From: Bauldia sp.
GTDB lineage: Bacteria; Pseudomonadota; Alphaproteobacteria; Rhizobiales; Kaistiaceae
Length of the DNA stretch: 64,000 nt
Assembly (NCBI GenBank): GCA_037200845.1
Contig: JBBCGQ010000001.1
Span: 2,554,237-2,618,236, forward strand
Direction: 5' to 3'
A program made the position numbers and the translations under genes. Below the pieces are notes generated by a model that was given only the letters and a program-made list of their open reading frames with translations, ran no database searches and was not told where the DNA came from. How positions within the stretch are numbered: position 1 is the first letter of the stretch; each line of letters opens with the position of its first letter. Below, piece by piece: positions 1 to 8,527 of this stretch.

Positions 1-80
1 ATGCGCAGGCGCGTCGCCTCACCCGCGGCCTTGAGCGCGGTGAGCACGGTTTCGACGGTAAGCGACAGCGACGGCGCCAC
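1..80 (-). CDS. ArsR-family transcriptional regulator, N-terminus only (runs off the window)
   Basis: Only the first 26 codons are in the window. The start is GTG at 80, with a good ribosome-binding site (GGAGG about six bases upstream). The visible residues end in LTALKAAGEATRLRI, the usual opening of an ArsR winged helix. In this order such a start often belongs to a two-domain protein, ArsR plus a SAM methyltransferase, that controls methionine-cycle genes, but the second half is outside the window so this is inference. It is transcribed leftward, away from the window. An imperfect palindrome lies just upstream and may be its own operator. Confidence 0.6.
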   Translation of the reverse strand, partial: MAPSLSLTVETVLTALKAAGEATRLR

Positions 81-97
81 GGCGGCCTCCAACGGAT

Positions 98-115
98 ATA
101 AAGATATACTTATAC
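98..115. promoter_or_regulatory. AT-rich imperfect palindrome, possible operator of the ArsR-type gene
   Basis: ATAAAGATATACTTAT (about 98-113) matches its own reverse complement at 12 of 16 bases and is strikingly AT-rich in a GC-rich background. It sits about 20 bases upstream of the GTG start at 80. ArsR regulators of the methionine cycle in this order bind similar ATATAAAGAT-type palindromes, as I recall; binding here is inferred. Confidence 0.4.
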
Positions 116-139
116 GTTGTGCCGCCGTGAAGCAATGGC

Positions 140-862
140 TCAGGACTGGCCGATTTCCAGGACCGGACGGGTGCGATCAGCGATGGCGACGCTGACCGAC
201 CCGCCGCAGAAGCGCCGGATGAGCGCGTCGAGATCGGCGACTGCCGCGTCGAGGTCGCCCTCCCCGTTCGTCTGAATCGTGACGATGGCCTCGGTCGTGG
301 AGGGCGTCACCAGCGAGCGGGCGTCCTGCCGCCAGTTCCATCGCCTGCACAGGACCTTCTCGGCATCGGCGTACACGACCTCGCCCTCCTTCGGCGGATC
401 GGCGACGGGACCGCCCTCGCCGTTCTCGCCGCCGGCCATGTCGAGAAACGTGTCGCCCGGCCGCGAGCGGCGGAAGGCGACATCGCCGACGATATGGGCG
501 AGATCGTCGGCGCCGAGCGGCATCACGTGTGTCAGCGACACGGCATTGTAGGCGTCGACGAAGGCATTGATCGGCGGCAGCGTCCGCCCGGCGAGCACGT
601 TCTTGACCAGCCGCTCGACCGCGCAGCGGTAGCTCGTCTTCTTGACACCGAAGGCGCGATACGCGGCGCGCCACACCGCGATGCCCGGGATCGCGGAAAG
701 ATCGGTGCCGCCCCAGCGCGCCCGGCAGGCCTCCTCACGCGCGGCAATCAGCGCCGCAAGCTCGGGCGGACGCTCGGCAGGAATCGTCAGGCCGCGCGCG
801 ACGACCACGGCAACGCGGAAATCCGGAAAATCGGAGCTGACGCCGGTGACGTCGATGTTCAT
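140..862 (-). CDS. B3/B4 domain-containing protein (tRNA-synthetase editing-domain-like)
   Basis: A 240-residue protein starting MNIDVTGVSSDFPDF. The body resembles stand-alone B3/B4 domains, related to the tRNA-binding/editing module of PheRS beta; recognisable stretches are FGVKKTSYRCAVERLVKN and LPPINAFVDAYNAVS. Stand-alone members are thought to bind or clear mischarged tRNA, but the substrate is unknown. The start codon overlaps the stop of the upstream methyltransferase by four bases (ATGA), so it is the last gene of a three-gene leftward operon. A longer frame reaching back to 1180 exists but would overlap the methyltransferase almost entirely and looks non-coding there. Confidence 0.75.
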   Translation of the reverse strand: MNIDVTGVSSDFPDFRVAVVVARGLTIPAERPPELAALIAAREEACRARWGGTDLSAIPGIAVWRAAYRAFGVKKTSYRCAVERLVKNVLAGRTLPPINAFVDAYNAVSLTHVMPLGADDLAHIVGDVAFRRSRPGDTFLDMAGGENGEGGPVADPPKEGEVVYADAEKVLCRRWNWRQDARSLVTPSTTEAIVTIQTNGEGDLDAAVADLDALIRRFCGGSVSVAIADRTRPVLEIGQS

Positions 863-1629
863 CGGCGCCTCACGGCCACGACGAACAGGCGCGGAAACCG
901 GAACAGCACGCGGCCGTCGGCGCGCGGCGGATAGGCCTCCGCCAGCTTCGCCTGGTACGCCGCGACGAATGCCGGCCGCTCCGCTGCATCGAGCCGCTCG
1001 ATGAACGGTCGCAGGCCCGTGCCCTTCACCCACTCGACGATCGCCGCCGCATCGGCCAGCGCGTGGTGATAGATCGTGCGCCAGATATCGACGTCGGCGA
1101 GCGGCGCCAGGCGATCGTAGTACGCCTCGACCGGCGGGATCGCCTCGCGCGCGATCGGCGACGCGAATTTCGCCGCCCACGGACCGGAAGCCGCCACCTC
1201 GCGCATCAGGCTGTGCGACGGCTCCTGCAGGTTATCCGGCACCTGCAGTGCGATGGCGCCACCCGGATTGAGGTGTGCCATCAGCCGCGCGACGACCTCG
1301 AGATGGTCGGGCACCCACTGCAGCACGGCGTTGGCGAAGATCAGGTCGACCGGCGCCGGCGGCGACCACGTCGCCACGTCGGCTTCGACGAAAGTTGCCG
1401 CCGGCAGGCGCTGGCGGGCGGCGGCGATCATGTCGACGGACGAGTCGACGCCGGTAAGCTTTGCAGCCGAGTAGCGCTCCGCGATCAGCTCCGTCGAGTT
1501 GCCGGGGCCGCAGCCGATGTCGACGGCGGCGGCGACCGAGGCGAGCGGCACCCGCGCCAGCAGCTCGCGCGCCGGGCGCGTGCGCTCGTCCTCGAACTTC
1601 AGCTATTGCGCCGCCGACCACGCCGTCAT
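859..1629 (-). pseudogene. tam: trans-aconitate 2-methyltransferase with in-frame TAG at codon 9
   Basis: The frame matches Tam along its whole length: SAM-binding motif VDIGCGPGNSTELIAERY, then NAVLQWVPDHLE, QVPDNLQEPSHSLMREVA and a C-terminal FPRLFVVA. Tam methylates trans-aconitate, a by-product that inhibits the TCA cycle. The natural start is ATG at 1629, which overlaps the MOSC stop as ATGA and reads MTAWSAAQ. Codon 9 is then TAG (1605-1603) where relatives have tyrosine (the next residues, LKFEDERTRPAR, are conserved). The next in-frame start is GTG at 1551, which gives 230 residues but loses the N-terminal segment. It could be a point-mutated pseudogene, a reinitiated gene or a base-call error. 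Confidence 0.7.
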
Positions 1630-2225
1630 GCGTAAAGCCGCTGCTCGGGGATGCGCACCTGCACGTCGCTGCCGGTCCGCACGATGCCGGCGCGCTCGAC
1701 CGAGGCGACGACGCCGCGGAGCTCCCGCGCGACGTTGGGGAACATCAGCTCGAATTCGGAGCGACCGCCGGTGTGACGCACGATGGAGCGTCCGGCATCG
1801 CGGCACGGCGCGTTCGCGCCCTCGACCACTAGCGAGGCACTGCCCTCGAAAAACAGCCGCGTGCCGGGCGGGAGATGCGAGAGATGCGGCAGGCCTTCCA
1901 GCGCGAGATTGGCGCCGATCCACTCCGCCGGCAGCGACGGCAGTTCCATAAGCCGCGCGACCTCGGCCAGTTCCTCGATCGAGACGATGCTGACCTGCCG
2001 GCCGGAGCGGATCTCGGTGCCGCGCGGATACCACGGCTCGCGCGAGCCGGCCTTGCGGGTGAAGCCGAAGTGACGGTCGCCGGGCACGCCGGCGAGTTCC
2101 AGCTCCAGCGTCTCGACCGCGACCGACGTCATGTCCCTGGCCGAGCCGGCGGCATAGAGGCCGGCGACGCGGGCGTGGATCGTCTTGCGCGGGATTTTCT
2201 GCGGTGGGCCGAAAAGGTCGGTCAT
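1626..2225 (-). CDS. MOSC domain-containing protein
   Basis: A 199-residue protein beginning MTDLFGPPQKIPRKTI. The MOSC (molybdenum cofactor sulfurase C-terminal) fold is indicated by GDRHFGF near the N-terminus and the conserved cysteine segment NAPCRDAGRSIV. MOSC proteins bind molybdenum cofactor or handle sulfur on it; the specific partner is not evident here. It is the first gene of the leftward operon MOSC-tam-B3/B4, with ATGA overlaps at both junctions. An upstream in-frame start exists (to 2261) but the residues before MTDLF look non-coding. Confidence 0.8.
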   Translation of the reverse strand: MTDLFGPPQKIPRKTIHARVAGLYAAGSARDMTSVAVETLELELAGVPGDRHFGFTRKAGSREPWYPRGTEIRSGRQVSIVSIEELAEVARLMELPSLPAEWIGANLALEGLPHLSHLPPGTRLFFEGSASLVVEGANAPCRDAGRSIVRHTGGRSEFELMFPNVARELRGVVASVERAGIVRTGSDVQVRIPEQRLYA

Positions 2226-2334
2226 GCCGCGTTTCCTAGCCCCGCTCCGCCTGGCCGGCAACGGGGAGAGGCGGCCGACTTATCCCCGGCAACGGCGGCG
2301 GCCGGATCATGCGGCAAACGTACGGAGCCGCACG

Positions 2335-2946
2335 ATGATCGACCGCCATTTTTTCTTCGACCGCATCCGCCTCACCCTGTTCGACGGCGCGCTCCGCCAG
2401 TCGCAGGTCGATGGCCTGACCGCGATCCTCGACGCCTGGGAGCGCGACCACGCCGCGAGCGACGACCGCTGGCTGGCGTACATGCTGGCAACCGCCCACC
2501 ACGAGACCGACCGCACGCTGCAGCCGATCCGCGAGGCTGGCGGCGCGGCCTATCTCCGCCGCATGTACGACGTCACCGGCGCGCGGCCGGCGCTGGCGCG
2601 CAAGATGGGCAACACGGAGCCCGGCGACGGCGTGAAATATTGCGGGCGCGGCTTCGTGCAGCTCACCTGGAAGGACAACTACCGCGCCATGACGGGACCG
2701 ACGTGCATCGACCTCGTCGCCTTTCCCGACAGAGCGATGGAACTGCCGGTCGCGACCGAGATCCTTTTCACCGGCATGATCCGCGGCATGTTCACCGGAC
2801 GGAAACTGGCCGACTACTTCAATCCGTCGCGCGCCGACTGGACCGGCGCCCGCCGCATCGTCAACGGCACCGACAAGGCGAACCTCATCGCCGGCTACGG
2901 CAGGAGCTACTACGCCGCGCTCAGCCACACGACGCGAGTCACGTGA
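2335..2946 (+). CDS. GH19-like lysozyme/chitinase-fold protein, endolysin type
   Basis: 203 residues starting MIDRHFFFDRIR. The family signature is a Glu in LATAHHETDRTLQPI and the segment CGRGFVQLTWKDNY, typical of glycoside hydrolase family 19 proteins and phage or prophage muramidases that cut peptidoglycan or chitin. No signal peptide is visible, so export would need a holin or another route. No other phage genes surround it, so it is either a domesticated lysis gene or a chromosomal orphan. Its 3' end overlaps the convergent EVE gene by eight bases. The substrate is inferred from family only. Confidence 0.75.
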   Translation: MIDRHFFFDRIRLTLFDGALRQSQVDGLTAILDAWERDHAASDDRWLAYMLATAHHETDRTLQPIREAGGAAYLRRMYDVTGARPALARKMGNTEPGDGVKYCGRGFVQLTWKDNYRAMTGPTCIDLVAFPDRAMELPVATEILFTGMIRGMFTGRKLADYFNPSRADWTGARRIVNGTDKANLIAGYGRSYYAALSHTTRVT

Positions 2947-3376
2947 TCTTCGCCGCGACGTCCATCGCCTCGGCAATGAGCTGGAAGTCGTCGGCACCGA
3001 CCTCGAAGCTGCCGCGGCGGAAGACGTAGCCCCACGACGCACGTCCCTTGGTGAAACTCAACATGTCGAGCAGTGGGCGGATCGGCGCATCCTTCGCCTT
3101 GAGGAACGCAACGTCGCGGCGGAGCGCGCGAAACCCGCCGCCCATTTCGCCTTCGTACGGCTCGCCCGGCTTGATGCGGCCGATCGCGGTGAATGCCTGC
3201 ACCGGCTCGCCCTCGCCGATCGTCTCGCGTGGCGAGTAGTACGCGAGCCAGTCGCCCGGCGAGAGCCGCCGCACCGGCCCGGCCTTGCCGTGCGAAAGCT
3301 GGCAGAAACCGCCGGCGACGCCCTTCATCACATGGTCGCGGGAGGCAACACCGATCCAGTAGCGCGTTTCGGACAT
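2939..3376 (-). CDS. EVE domain-containing protein
   Basis: 145 residues, starting MSETRYWIGVASRDHV. The YWIGVASRDHVMKGVAGGF opening and the pattern DWLAYYSPRE...FTAIGRI are those of EVE domains, PUA-like folds proposed to recognise modified bases in nucleic acid. In this compact form the protein is a single domain; its ligand is unknown. It is encoded alone, convergent with the GH19-like gene and separated from the SulP gene by about 120 bases. Confidence 0.85.
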   Translation of the reverse strand: MSETRYWIGVASRDHVMKGVAGGFCQLSHGKAGPVRRLSPGDWLAYYSPRETIGEGEPVQAFTAIGRIKPGEPYEGEMGGGFRALRRDVAFLKAKDAPIRPLLDMLSFTKGRASWGYVFRRGSFEVGADDFQLIAEAMDVAAKIT

Positions 3377-3496
3377 GCGGCCAGTCTAGCCCAACGGCTG
3401 CCCGCAAGTGTCAGCAGACAAAGGGCGCTTTCCGCCATGAGACTGTCGCGTCCATGTCATAGTGAGCGCCAGAGGAATCCGGTTGCCGCTCGCCGC

Positions 3497-5695
3497 ATGA
3501 CCATCAGCTCCCCGCCCCCGCCATCGGGCAACCTGACGCACGCCATAGCGGCGGGCGCAACCTGCGGGCTGCTGGCCATCGTCCAGTCGATCGGCCTCGG
3601 CAGCCTGCTGGCGACGGGCGTGCCGTCGTTCTCGCTGACCGCCATCGGCATGGCGCTGTTCTCGAGCGCCGTCGTGGCGGCGATCACGCCGCTTCTCTCC
3701 TCCAGCCCCGGCATCGTCGCGATCACGCAGGGCGTGGCGACGGTCGGTATCCTCGGCATGCTGAGCACCGTCGAGACGGCGACCGCCGGCGCCTCGGCAG
3801 CCACCCTCACCGCGACGCTGGTGGCGACCGTAGCCGTGGCGACGCTGGTGACCGGCGCGACGGCCTTGATCCTAGGCGTCTTCCGCCTCGGCCGCTTCAT
3901 CCGCTTCACGCCGTTTCCGGTGGTCGCGGGATTCCTCGCCGGCTCCGGCCTGCTGATTCTGCGCGGCGGGCTCGACGTCATCGCCGGGCGCCCGATCCTG
4001 GAAGCCGCAAGCCACGTCGACGGACCGCTCGCCGGCAAGTTCGCCGCTGCCGCCGTGTTCATCGCCGCGGTGCTGCTGCTCGGCCGTGTCGTCACCTCGC
4101 GGCTGCTGCTGCCGGCGATGGTCGCCGCCGCGCTGGTGCTGTTCAACGTCGTCGCCTGGGCCACCGGCTTGTCCAGCGCCGCGCTCGCCGCCGGCGGCTG
4201 GCTGCTGACCCTGCCGCAGAACGCCGTGCTGTGGCCGCCGATCGCGCCGGCGGAGTTCGGCCTGATCAACTGGCACGCCATCCTGCCGGCGATGGAGTAT
4301 CTGCCCGCCGCGGCGGTGCTCACCATTGCGGCGCTGCTGATGAACGCCACCTCGATCGAGCTCGACCAGCACCGCGACGTCGATCTCGACAACGAGCTGA
4401 AGGTCGTCGGCCTCGCCAACATCGTCGCCGGCCTCGGCGGCGGCCTGCCCGGGTTTCACTCGCTGTCGCTGACTTTCCTCGGCAGCCGGCTCGGCGGCCG
4501 CGGCGCCGCCGTCAGCCTGACGGTGGCGGCGATGTGCTTCGGCGCGCTGCTTTTCGGCAACGTCGTGCTGCGCGCTATTCCGACGCCGCTGCTCGGCGCC
4601 ATGCTGCTGTGGATCGGCAGCTCGCTGCTCACCGAGTGGCTGTTCCGTTCCTACCGGCGCCTGTCGATCTGGGAATACCTCGTCATCATCCTGATCTTCG
4701 TCGCCATTGCCTTCGTCGGCTTTGCCTGGGGCCTGTTCGTCGGCGTCGTCGCGGCGCTGATGCTGTTCGTCGTCGAATACGGCCGCATCGACATCGTCCG
4801 CCTGTTCGTCACCGGCCGCGACTACCAGTCGAGCATCGACGCGTCGGAGGAACGCCGCCAGACGCTGGCCGCGCACGGCGAGGCCATCCTCATCATGCGG
4901 CTGCAGGGTTTCCTGTTCTTCGGCACCGCCGACCGCCTGCGCCAGCGCGTCGAGCGCCGCGCCATCGACCAGGGCACGCGCACGCATTTCGTCGTCATCG
5001 ATTTCCGCCGCGTCACCGGCCTCGATTCATCGACCGTGCTGAGCTTCGTCCGCCTCAGCCAGACCGCGGTGCGCGAAGATTTCACCATCGTCTTCACCGG
5101 CGTCAGCGAAAGTACGCGCGCCACCATGCTGCGCGGCGGCCTCGACGTCGGCGACGAGGCCCCGATCCGCTTCATCGGCGACCTCGACGCCGGATTAAAG
5201 TGGTGCGAGGACGCGCTGCTCGCCCGCACCGCGCCGGACTACCGGCCGAACGCCGCGCGGCCGCTGGAAAGCCGCCTCGGCGATATCCTGGAAGATCGCG
5301 ACGTGGCGGCCAAGGTCGCCGCCTACTGCGAGCGCATGGACATCTCGCGCGGCGTCACCCTCATCGAGCAGGGCACGCCGTCGGCCGACATCTTCTTTGT
5401 CGAGTGCGGCCACGCCTCGGTCAGCGTCGCCTCCGACGGCCACACGCCGGTGCGCCTGGCGACGGTCGGCCCGGGCGCCATCCTCGGCGAGGTCGCGTTC
5501 TACCTCGGCGAGGAGCGCTCGGCCTCGGTGATCGCCGAGGAAGACATGGTCGTGTGGCGCTTCTCGCGCCAGTCGATCGAGCGGCTGCAGGCCGAGATGC
5601 CGGACGTGGGGCTCCGCTTCCACGAGGGCATCGCGACGATGCTGGCCAAGCGGCTGATGCAGACCAACCATCTGGTCAGGCTGCTGGCCGACTAG
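3497..5695 (+). CDS. SulP family anion transporter with STAS and cyclic-nucleotide-binding domains
   Basis: 732 residues from ATG 3497 (MTISSPPPPSG). Residues about 15-430 form the membrane core of a SulP transporter with about 10-12 hydrophobic segments; VGLANIVAGLGGGLPGFHS fits the family. A STAS domain follows (around FVVIDFRRVTGLDSS), then a C-terminal cNMP-binding domain (around VTLIEQGTPSADIFFVECG and GAILGEVAFYLGEERSAS). The three-domain design suggests anion (sulfate or bicarbonate-like) transport gated by a nucleotide or another ligand; the ion is not determined by sequence. Longer starts to 3290 are possible, but MTISS is where hydrophobic coding begins. Confidence 0.85.
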   Translation: MTISSPPPPSGNLTHAIAAGATCGLLAIVQSIGLGSLLATGVPSFSLTAIGMALFSSAVVAAITPLLSSSPGIVAITQGVATVGILGMLSTVETATAGASAATLTATLVATVAVATLVTGATALILGVFRLGRFIRFTPFPVVAGFLAGSGLLILRGGLDVIAGRPILEAASHVDGPLAGKFAAAAVFIAAVLLLGRVVTSRLLLPAMVAAALVLFNVVAWATGLSSAALAAGGWLLTLPQNAVLWPPIAPAEFGLINWHAILPAMEYLPAAAVLTIAALLMNATSIELDQHRDVDLDNELKVVGLANIVAGLGGGLPGFHSLSLTFLGSRLGGRGAAVSLTVAAMCFGALLFGNVVLRAIPTPLLGAMLLWIGSSLLTEWLFRSYRRLSIWEYLVIILIFVAIAFVGFAWGLFVGVVAALMLFVVEYGRIDIVRLFVTGRDYQSSIDASEERRQTLAAHGEAILIMRLQGFLFFGTADRLRQRVERRAIDQGTRTHFVVIDFRRVTGLDSSTVLSFVRLSQTAVREDFTIVFTGVSESTRATMLRGGLDVGDEAPIRFIGDLDAGLKWCEDALLARTAPDYRPNAARPLESRLGDILEDRDVAAKVAAYCERMDISRGVTLIEQGTPSADIFFVECGHASVSVASDGHTPVRLATVGPGAILGEVAFYLGEERSASVIAEEDMVVWRFSRQSIERLQAEMPDVGLRFHEGIATMLAKRLMQTNHLVRLLAD

Positions 5696-6345
5696 GCCTC
5701 GGCGACCGCGATCCGCCTGCCCTCACGGCGCCTCCGGATCAGCAACTCGGCGACGCCGAGGTTGATCAGCCACGCCGCGCCCATCATCAGCGCCCTGGTC
5801 ATGTCGTCGAGCGGGCCGGACAACAGGATCACCGGCAACTGCGTCAGCGCCTGCGTGCCCGCGCCCTGCCCTATCGCATAGGCACGCCGCATCCATGCCT
5901 GATGCATCTCGACATTCCGCCGCCGGATCGCGACGTAGCCCAGCACCAGGGACGCTGCCATGCCGGCGCCGGCGAGCAGGCGGAAGCTGTGGAGCAGCGC
6001 GTTGTCCGCGGGCACGATCGCGTACGCCAGCGCCATCCAGATTCCGGACCCCGCGGCGACCAGACCGAAGGGCACCAGCGCGCGGCCGGCGATACTATGC
6101 CAGCGCGGATGGTAACGCCGGAGGCCCGGCGAAAACTGGAACGCGCCGACGATGCAGTAGATCGTAACCGATAGGACGTGCAGCACGACCGGAACCGGCT
6201 CGGCGAAGAAGCGGGCGTTGTCGGCCGTGACCGGCGCGCCGCTCGCCAGCATGACGAGGCGCGCCATGCCGGCGACGACCGGAATGAACGCGAGCGCGAT
6301 CAGCCCGGCCGGGATCAGCCAATCGGATTTGGCGTAGCGAACCAT
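5692..6345 (-). CDS. DUF2306 family membrane protein
   Basis: 217 residues with about six hydrophobic helices. The stretch FQFSPGLRRYHPRWHSIAGR and the later MHQAWMRRAYAIGQGAGTQA are characteristic of DUF2306 integral membrane proteins, whose function is unknown. The histidines in HVLSVTIYC, RYHPRWHS and MHQAW could bind haem, but that is only a guess from their positions. The stop overlaps the end of the SulP gene by four bases, tail to tail. Confidence 0.75.
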   Translation of the reverse strand: MVRYAKSDWLIPAGLIALAFIPVVAGMARLVMLASGAPVTADNARFFAEPVPVVLHVLSVTIYCIVGAFQFSPGLRRYHPRWHSIAGRALVPFGLVAAGSGIWMALAYAIVPADNALLHSFRLLAGAGMAASLVLGYVAIRRRNVEMHQAWMRRAYAIGQGAGTQALTQLPVILLSGPLDDMTRALMMGAAWLINLGVAELLIRRRREGRRIAVAEA

Positions 6346-6511
6346 GGGCCCCCGGGGCGCGATGTGTTGCGGGAATTCGTCTGCAAAGCAGCGTCCCGCG
6401 GGCCATTGTGCCGCGTCGTTCGCCGGTCAGATACGCGGTCTAGCACGTCGCCGCGTATCGCTGTTGCGAATTGACGGACAACATCATCTGTCGGCTCAGA
6501 CTGCTGATCGA

Positions 6512-6691
6512 CTAGGCTTCCGCCAATTCCAGCCGCTGCTCAATGCGGCCAACGCGTTGGTCGATCCGGTCGAGACGGCTGGAAAGGCTGGCGTATTGGT
6601 TCGCGAGGATGCCCAGGCGCGACTTTACCTCAACCATGTCTTCGCGCAGGTCATCGACCGCCCGGCGGATATGGCGGAGGTGCTCGAGCAC
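6512..6691 (-). CDS. Small coiled-coil protein, probably damaged at its start
   Basis: An open frame reads DDEVESIVLEHLRHIRRAVD, then EVKSRLGILANQYASLSSRL, and ends ERLELAEA-like before TAG at 6514-6512. The heptad pattern and wording match short alphaproteobacterial coiled-coil proteins of about 70 residues that usually begin MSD... The only in-frame start is GTG at 6691 (VLEHLRHI, 59 residues). A better ATG at 6729 (MSDPAA) is out of frame by one base, so a one-base deletion near 6715 is suspected. No function is known. It is transcribed leftward, between DUF2306 and ettA. Confidence 0.5.
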   Translation of the reverse strand: MLEHLRHIRRAVDDLREDMVEVKSRLGILANQYASLSSRLDRIDQRVGRIEQRLELAEA

Positions 6692-6757
6692 TATGCTCTC
6701 GACTTCGTCATCGCGGCAGGATCGCTCATAGCTGCGGCAACGTCCAGTGCTGGCCGC

Positions 6758-8410
6758 CTACCGCGTCAGCCGCTTATACTTCACCCGGTTGTGGCTGTTG
6801 GCGTCGGCGCCGAGGCGGCGGATCTTGTCGGCTTCGTAGTCGGCGAAGTTGCCCTCGAACCATTCGACGTGGCTGTCGCCCTCGAAGGCGAGGATGTGGG
6901 TCGCCAGCCGGTCGAGGAACATGCGGTCGTGGCTGATGACCACGGCGCAGCCGGCGAAATCCTCCAGCGCGTCTTCCAGCGCGGCGAGCGTCTCGGTGTC
7001 GAGGTCGTTGGTTGGCTCGTCGAGCAGCAGCACGTTGGCGCCGGCTTTCAGGAGCTTGGCGAGGTGGACACGGTTGCGCTGGCCGCCGGAGAGCGAGCCG
7101 ACCTTCTGCTGCTGGTCGCCGCCCTTGAAGTTGAACGCGCCGACGTAGGCGCGCGAGTTGATCTCGCGCTTGCCGAGCTTGATGATGTCGGCGCCCTCAG
7201 AGATTTCCTCCCAGACGTTTTTGTTGGGCGAGAGATCGTCGCGGCTCTGGTCGACGTAGCCGAGATGCACGGTGTCGCCGAGTTCGATCGAGCCGGAGTC
7301 CGGCTTCTCCTGCCCCGTGATCATGCGGAACAGCGTCGTCTTGCCGGCGCCGTTCGGGCCGATGACGCCGACGATGCCGCCGGGCGGCAGCTTGAAGGTG
7401 AGATTCTCGATGAGCAGGGTGTCGCCGTAGCTCTTCGAGACGTTCTCGAGATCGATGACGTTGTCGCCGAGGCGCTCGCCCGGCGGGATGATGATCTGCG
7501 CGGTGCCCGGCGCGCGCTCCTCGTTGCGCTTGAGCAGCTCGTCGTAGGCGCGGATACGCGCCTTGGATTTCGTCTGGCGGGCACGGGGCGAGGCCGCGAT
7601 CCATTCGCGCTCGGCGTTGAGCGCACGCTCGCGCGCCGCCTCCTCACGGCCTTCCTGCGCCATGCGCTTGGCCTTGGCCGAGAGGTACGCCGAGTAGTTG
7701 CCCTCGTACGGGATGCTGCGGCCGCGATCCAATTCGAGGATCCAGCCGGTGACGTTGTCGAGGAAGTAGCGGTCGTGGGTGACGATCAGGATCGCGCCCG
7801 GATATTCGCGGAGGTGCTTCTCCAGCCACTGCACCGTCTCGGCGTCGAGATGGTTGGTCGGCTCATCGAGCAGCAGCAGGTCGGGCTGACGGAGCAGCAA
7901 CTGGCAGAGCGCGACGCGACGCTTCTCGCCGCCCGAGAGATTCTCGATCGGCGAATCGTTCGGCGGGCAGCCGAGCGCATCCATCGCCTGCTCGACCTGG
8001 GAATCGAGGTCCCACAGGTTTTCGCGGTCAATCTTCTCCTGGAGCGTCGTCGCCTCGTCGGCGGTCTCGTCGGAGTAGTTCATCATCAGTTCGTTGTAGC
8101 GGTCGAGGATCGCCTTCTTGGCGGCGACGCCTTCCATCACGTTGCCGACGACATCCTTGGTCGGATCGAGCTGCGGCTCCTGCGGCAGGTAGCCGACGGT
8201 GGCGCCTTCGGCGAGCCACGCCTCGCCGGCGTATTCCTTGTCGGTGCCGGCCATGATCCTGAGCAGCGTCGATTTGCCCGAGCCGTTCGGGCCGAGCACG
8301 CCGATCTTGGCGTCCGGGTAGAACTGGAGATGGACGTTCTCCAGCACCTTCTTGCCGCCGGCATAAGCCTTGGTCAGGCCCTGCATGTGATAGATGAACT
8401 GCCGCGCCAC
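6758..8410 (-). CDS. ettA: Energy-dependent translational throttle protein EttA (ABC-F)
   Basis: 550 residues from GTG 8410, chosen because GGAG precedes it at good spacing and VARQFIYHMQGLTKAY aligns with the family start. Two ABC domains: Walker A GPNGSGKST, signature LSGGEKRR, Walker B LLLLDEPTNHLD; then GPNGAGKTT, LSGGQRNR, VLLLDEPTNDLD. There are no membrane segments. EttA binds the ribosomal E site and gates the first peptide bond according to ATP/ADP ratio. Alone in its transcription unit. Confidence 0.95.
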   Translation of the reverse strand: MARQFIYHMQGLTKAYAGGKKVLENVHLQFYPDAKIGVLGPNGSGKSTLLRIMAGTDKEYAGEAWLAEGATVGYLPQEPQLDPTKDVVGNVMEGVAAKKAILDRYNELMMNYSDETADEATTLQEKIDRENLWDLDSQVEQAMDALGCPPNDSPIENLSGGEKRRVALCQLLLRQPDLLLLDEPTNHLDAETVQWLEKHLREYPGAILIVTHDRYFLDNVTGWILELDRGRSIPYEGNYSAYLSAKAKRMAQEGREEAARERALNAEREWIAASPRARQTKSKARIRAYDELLKRNEERAPGTAQIIIPPGERLGDNVIDLENVSKSYGDTLLIENLTFKLPPGGIVGVIGPNGAGKTTLFRMITGQEKPDSGSIELGDTVHLGYVDQSRDDLSPNKNVWEEISEGADIIKLGKREINSRAYVGAFNFKGGDQQQKVGSLSGGQRNRVHLAKLLKAGANVLLLDEPTNDLDTETLAALEDALEDFAGCAVVISHDRMFLDRLATHILAFEGDSHVEWFEGNFADYEADKIRRLGADANSHNRVKYKRLTR

Positions 8411-8527
8411 TTGGGACTCCGTGGGCACACCCGCGCCATGCGGGAAGCCGCGTTTTTGAGGTGAGGTCGAGAGGTGGCGTTCTTCTAGTCGAAGCGCAAG
8501 GCCGCCGCAATATTTCGCGTCGGCGCG

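Noticed and set aside
1-195. Rightward 64-residue gene at the left edge
   Set aside because: It is an antisense shadow of the ArsR start on the other strand, with no ribosome-binding site.
140-1180. 346-residue version of the B3/B4 gene
   Set aside because: The first 100 residues would overlap the methyltransferase gene and are Arg/Gly-rich; the ATGA junction supports ATG 862.
2335-2946. Prophage
   Set aside because: A single GH19-like lysis protein with no phage structural, integrase or terminase genes nearby.
4231-6174. Rightward 647-residue frame inside the SulP and DUF2306 genes
   Set aside because: Arg/Pro-rich composition typical of a shadow in GC-rich DNA; the SulP protein in the other frame is convincing.
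6344-8464. Rightward 706-residue frame over ettA
   Set aside because: It is an antisense shadow of the EttA coding sequence, with no homology.
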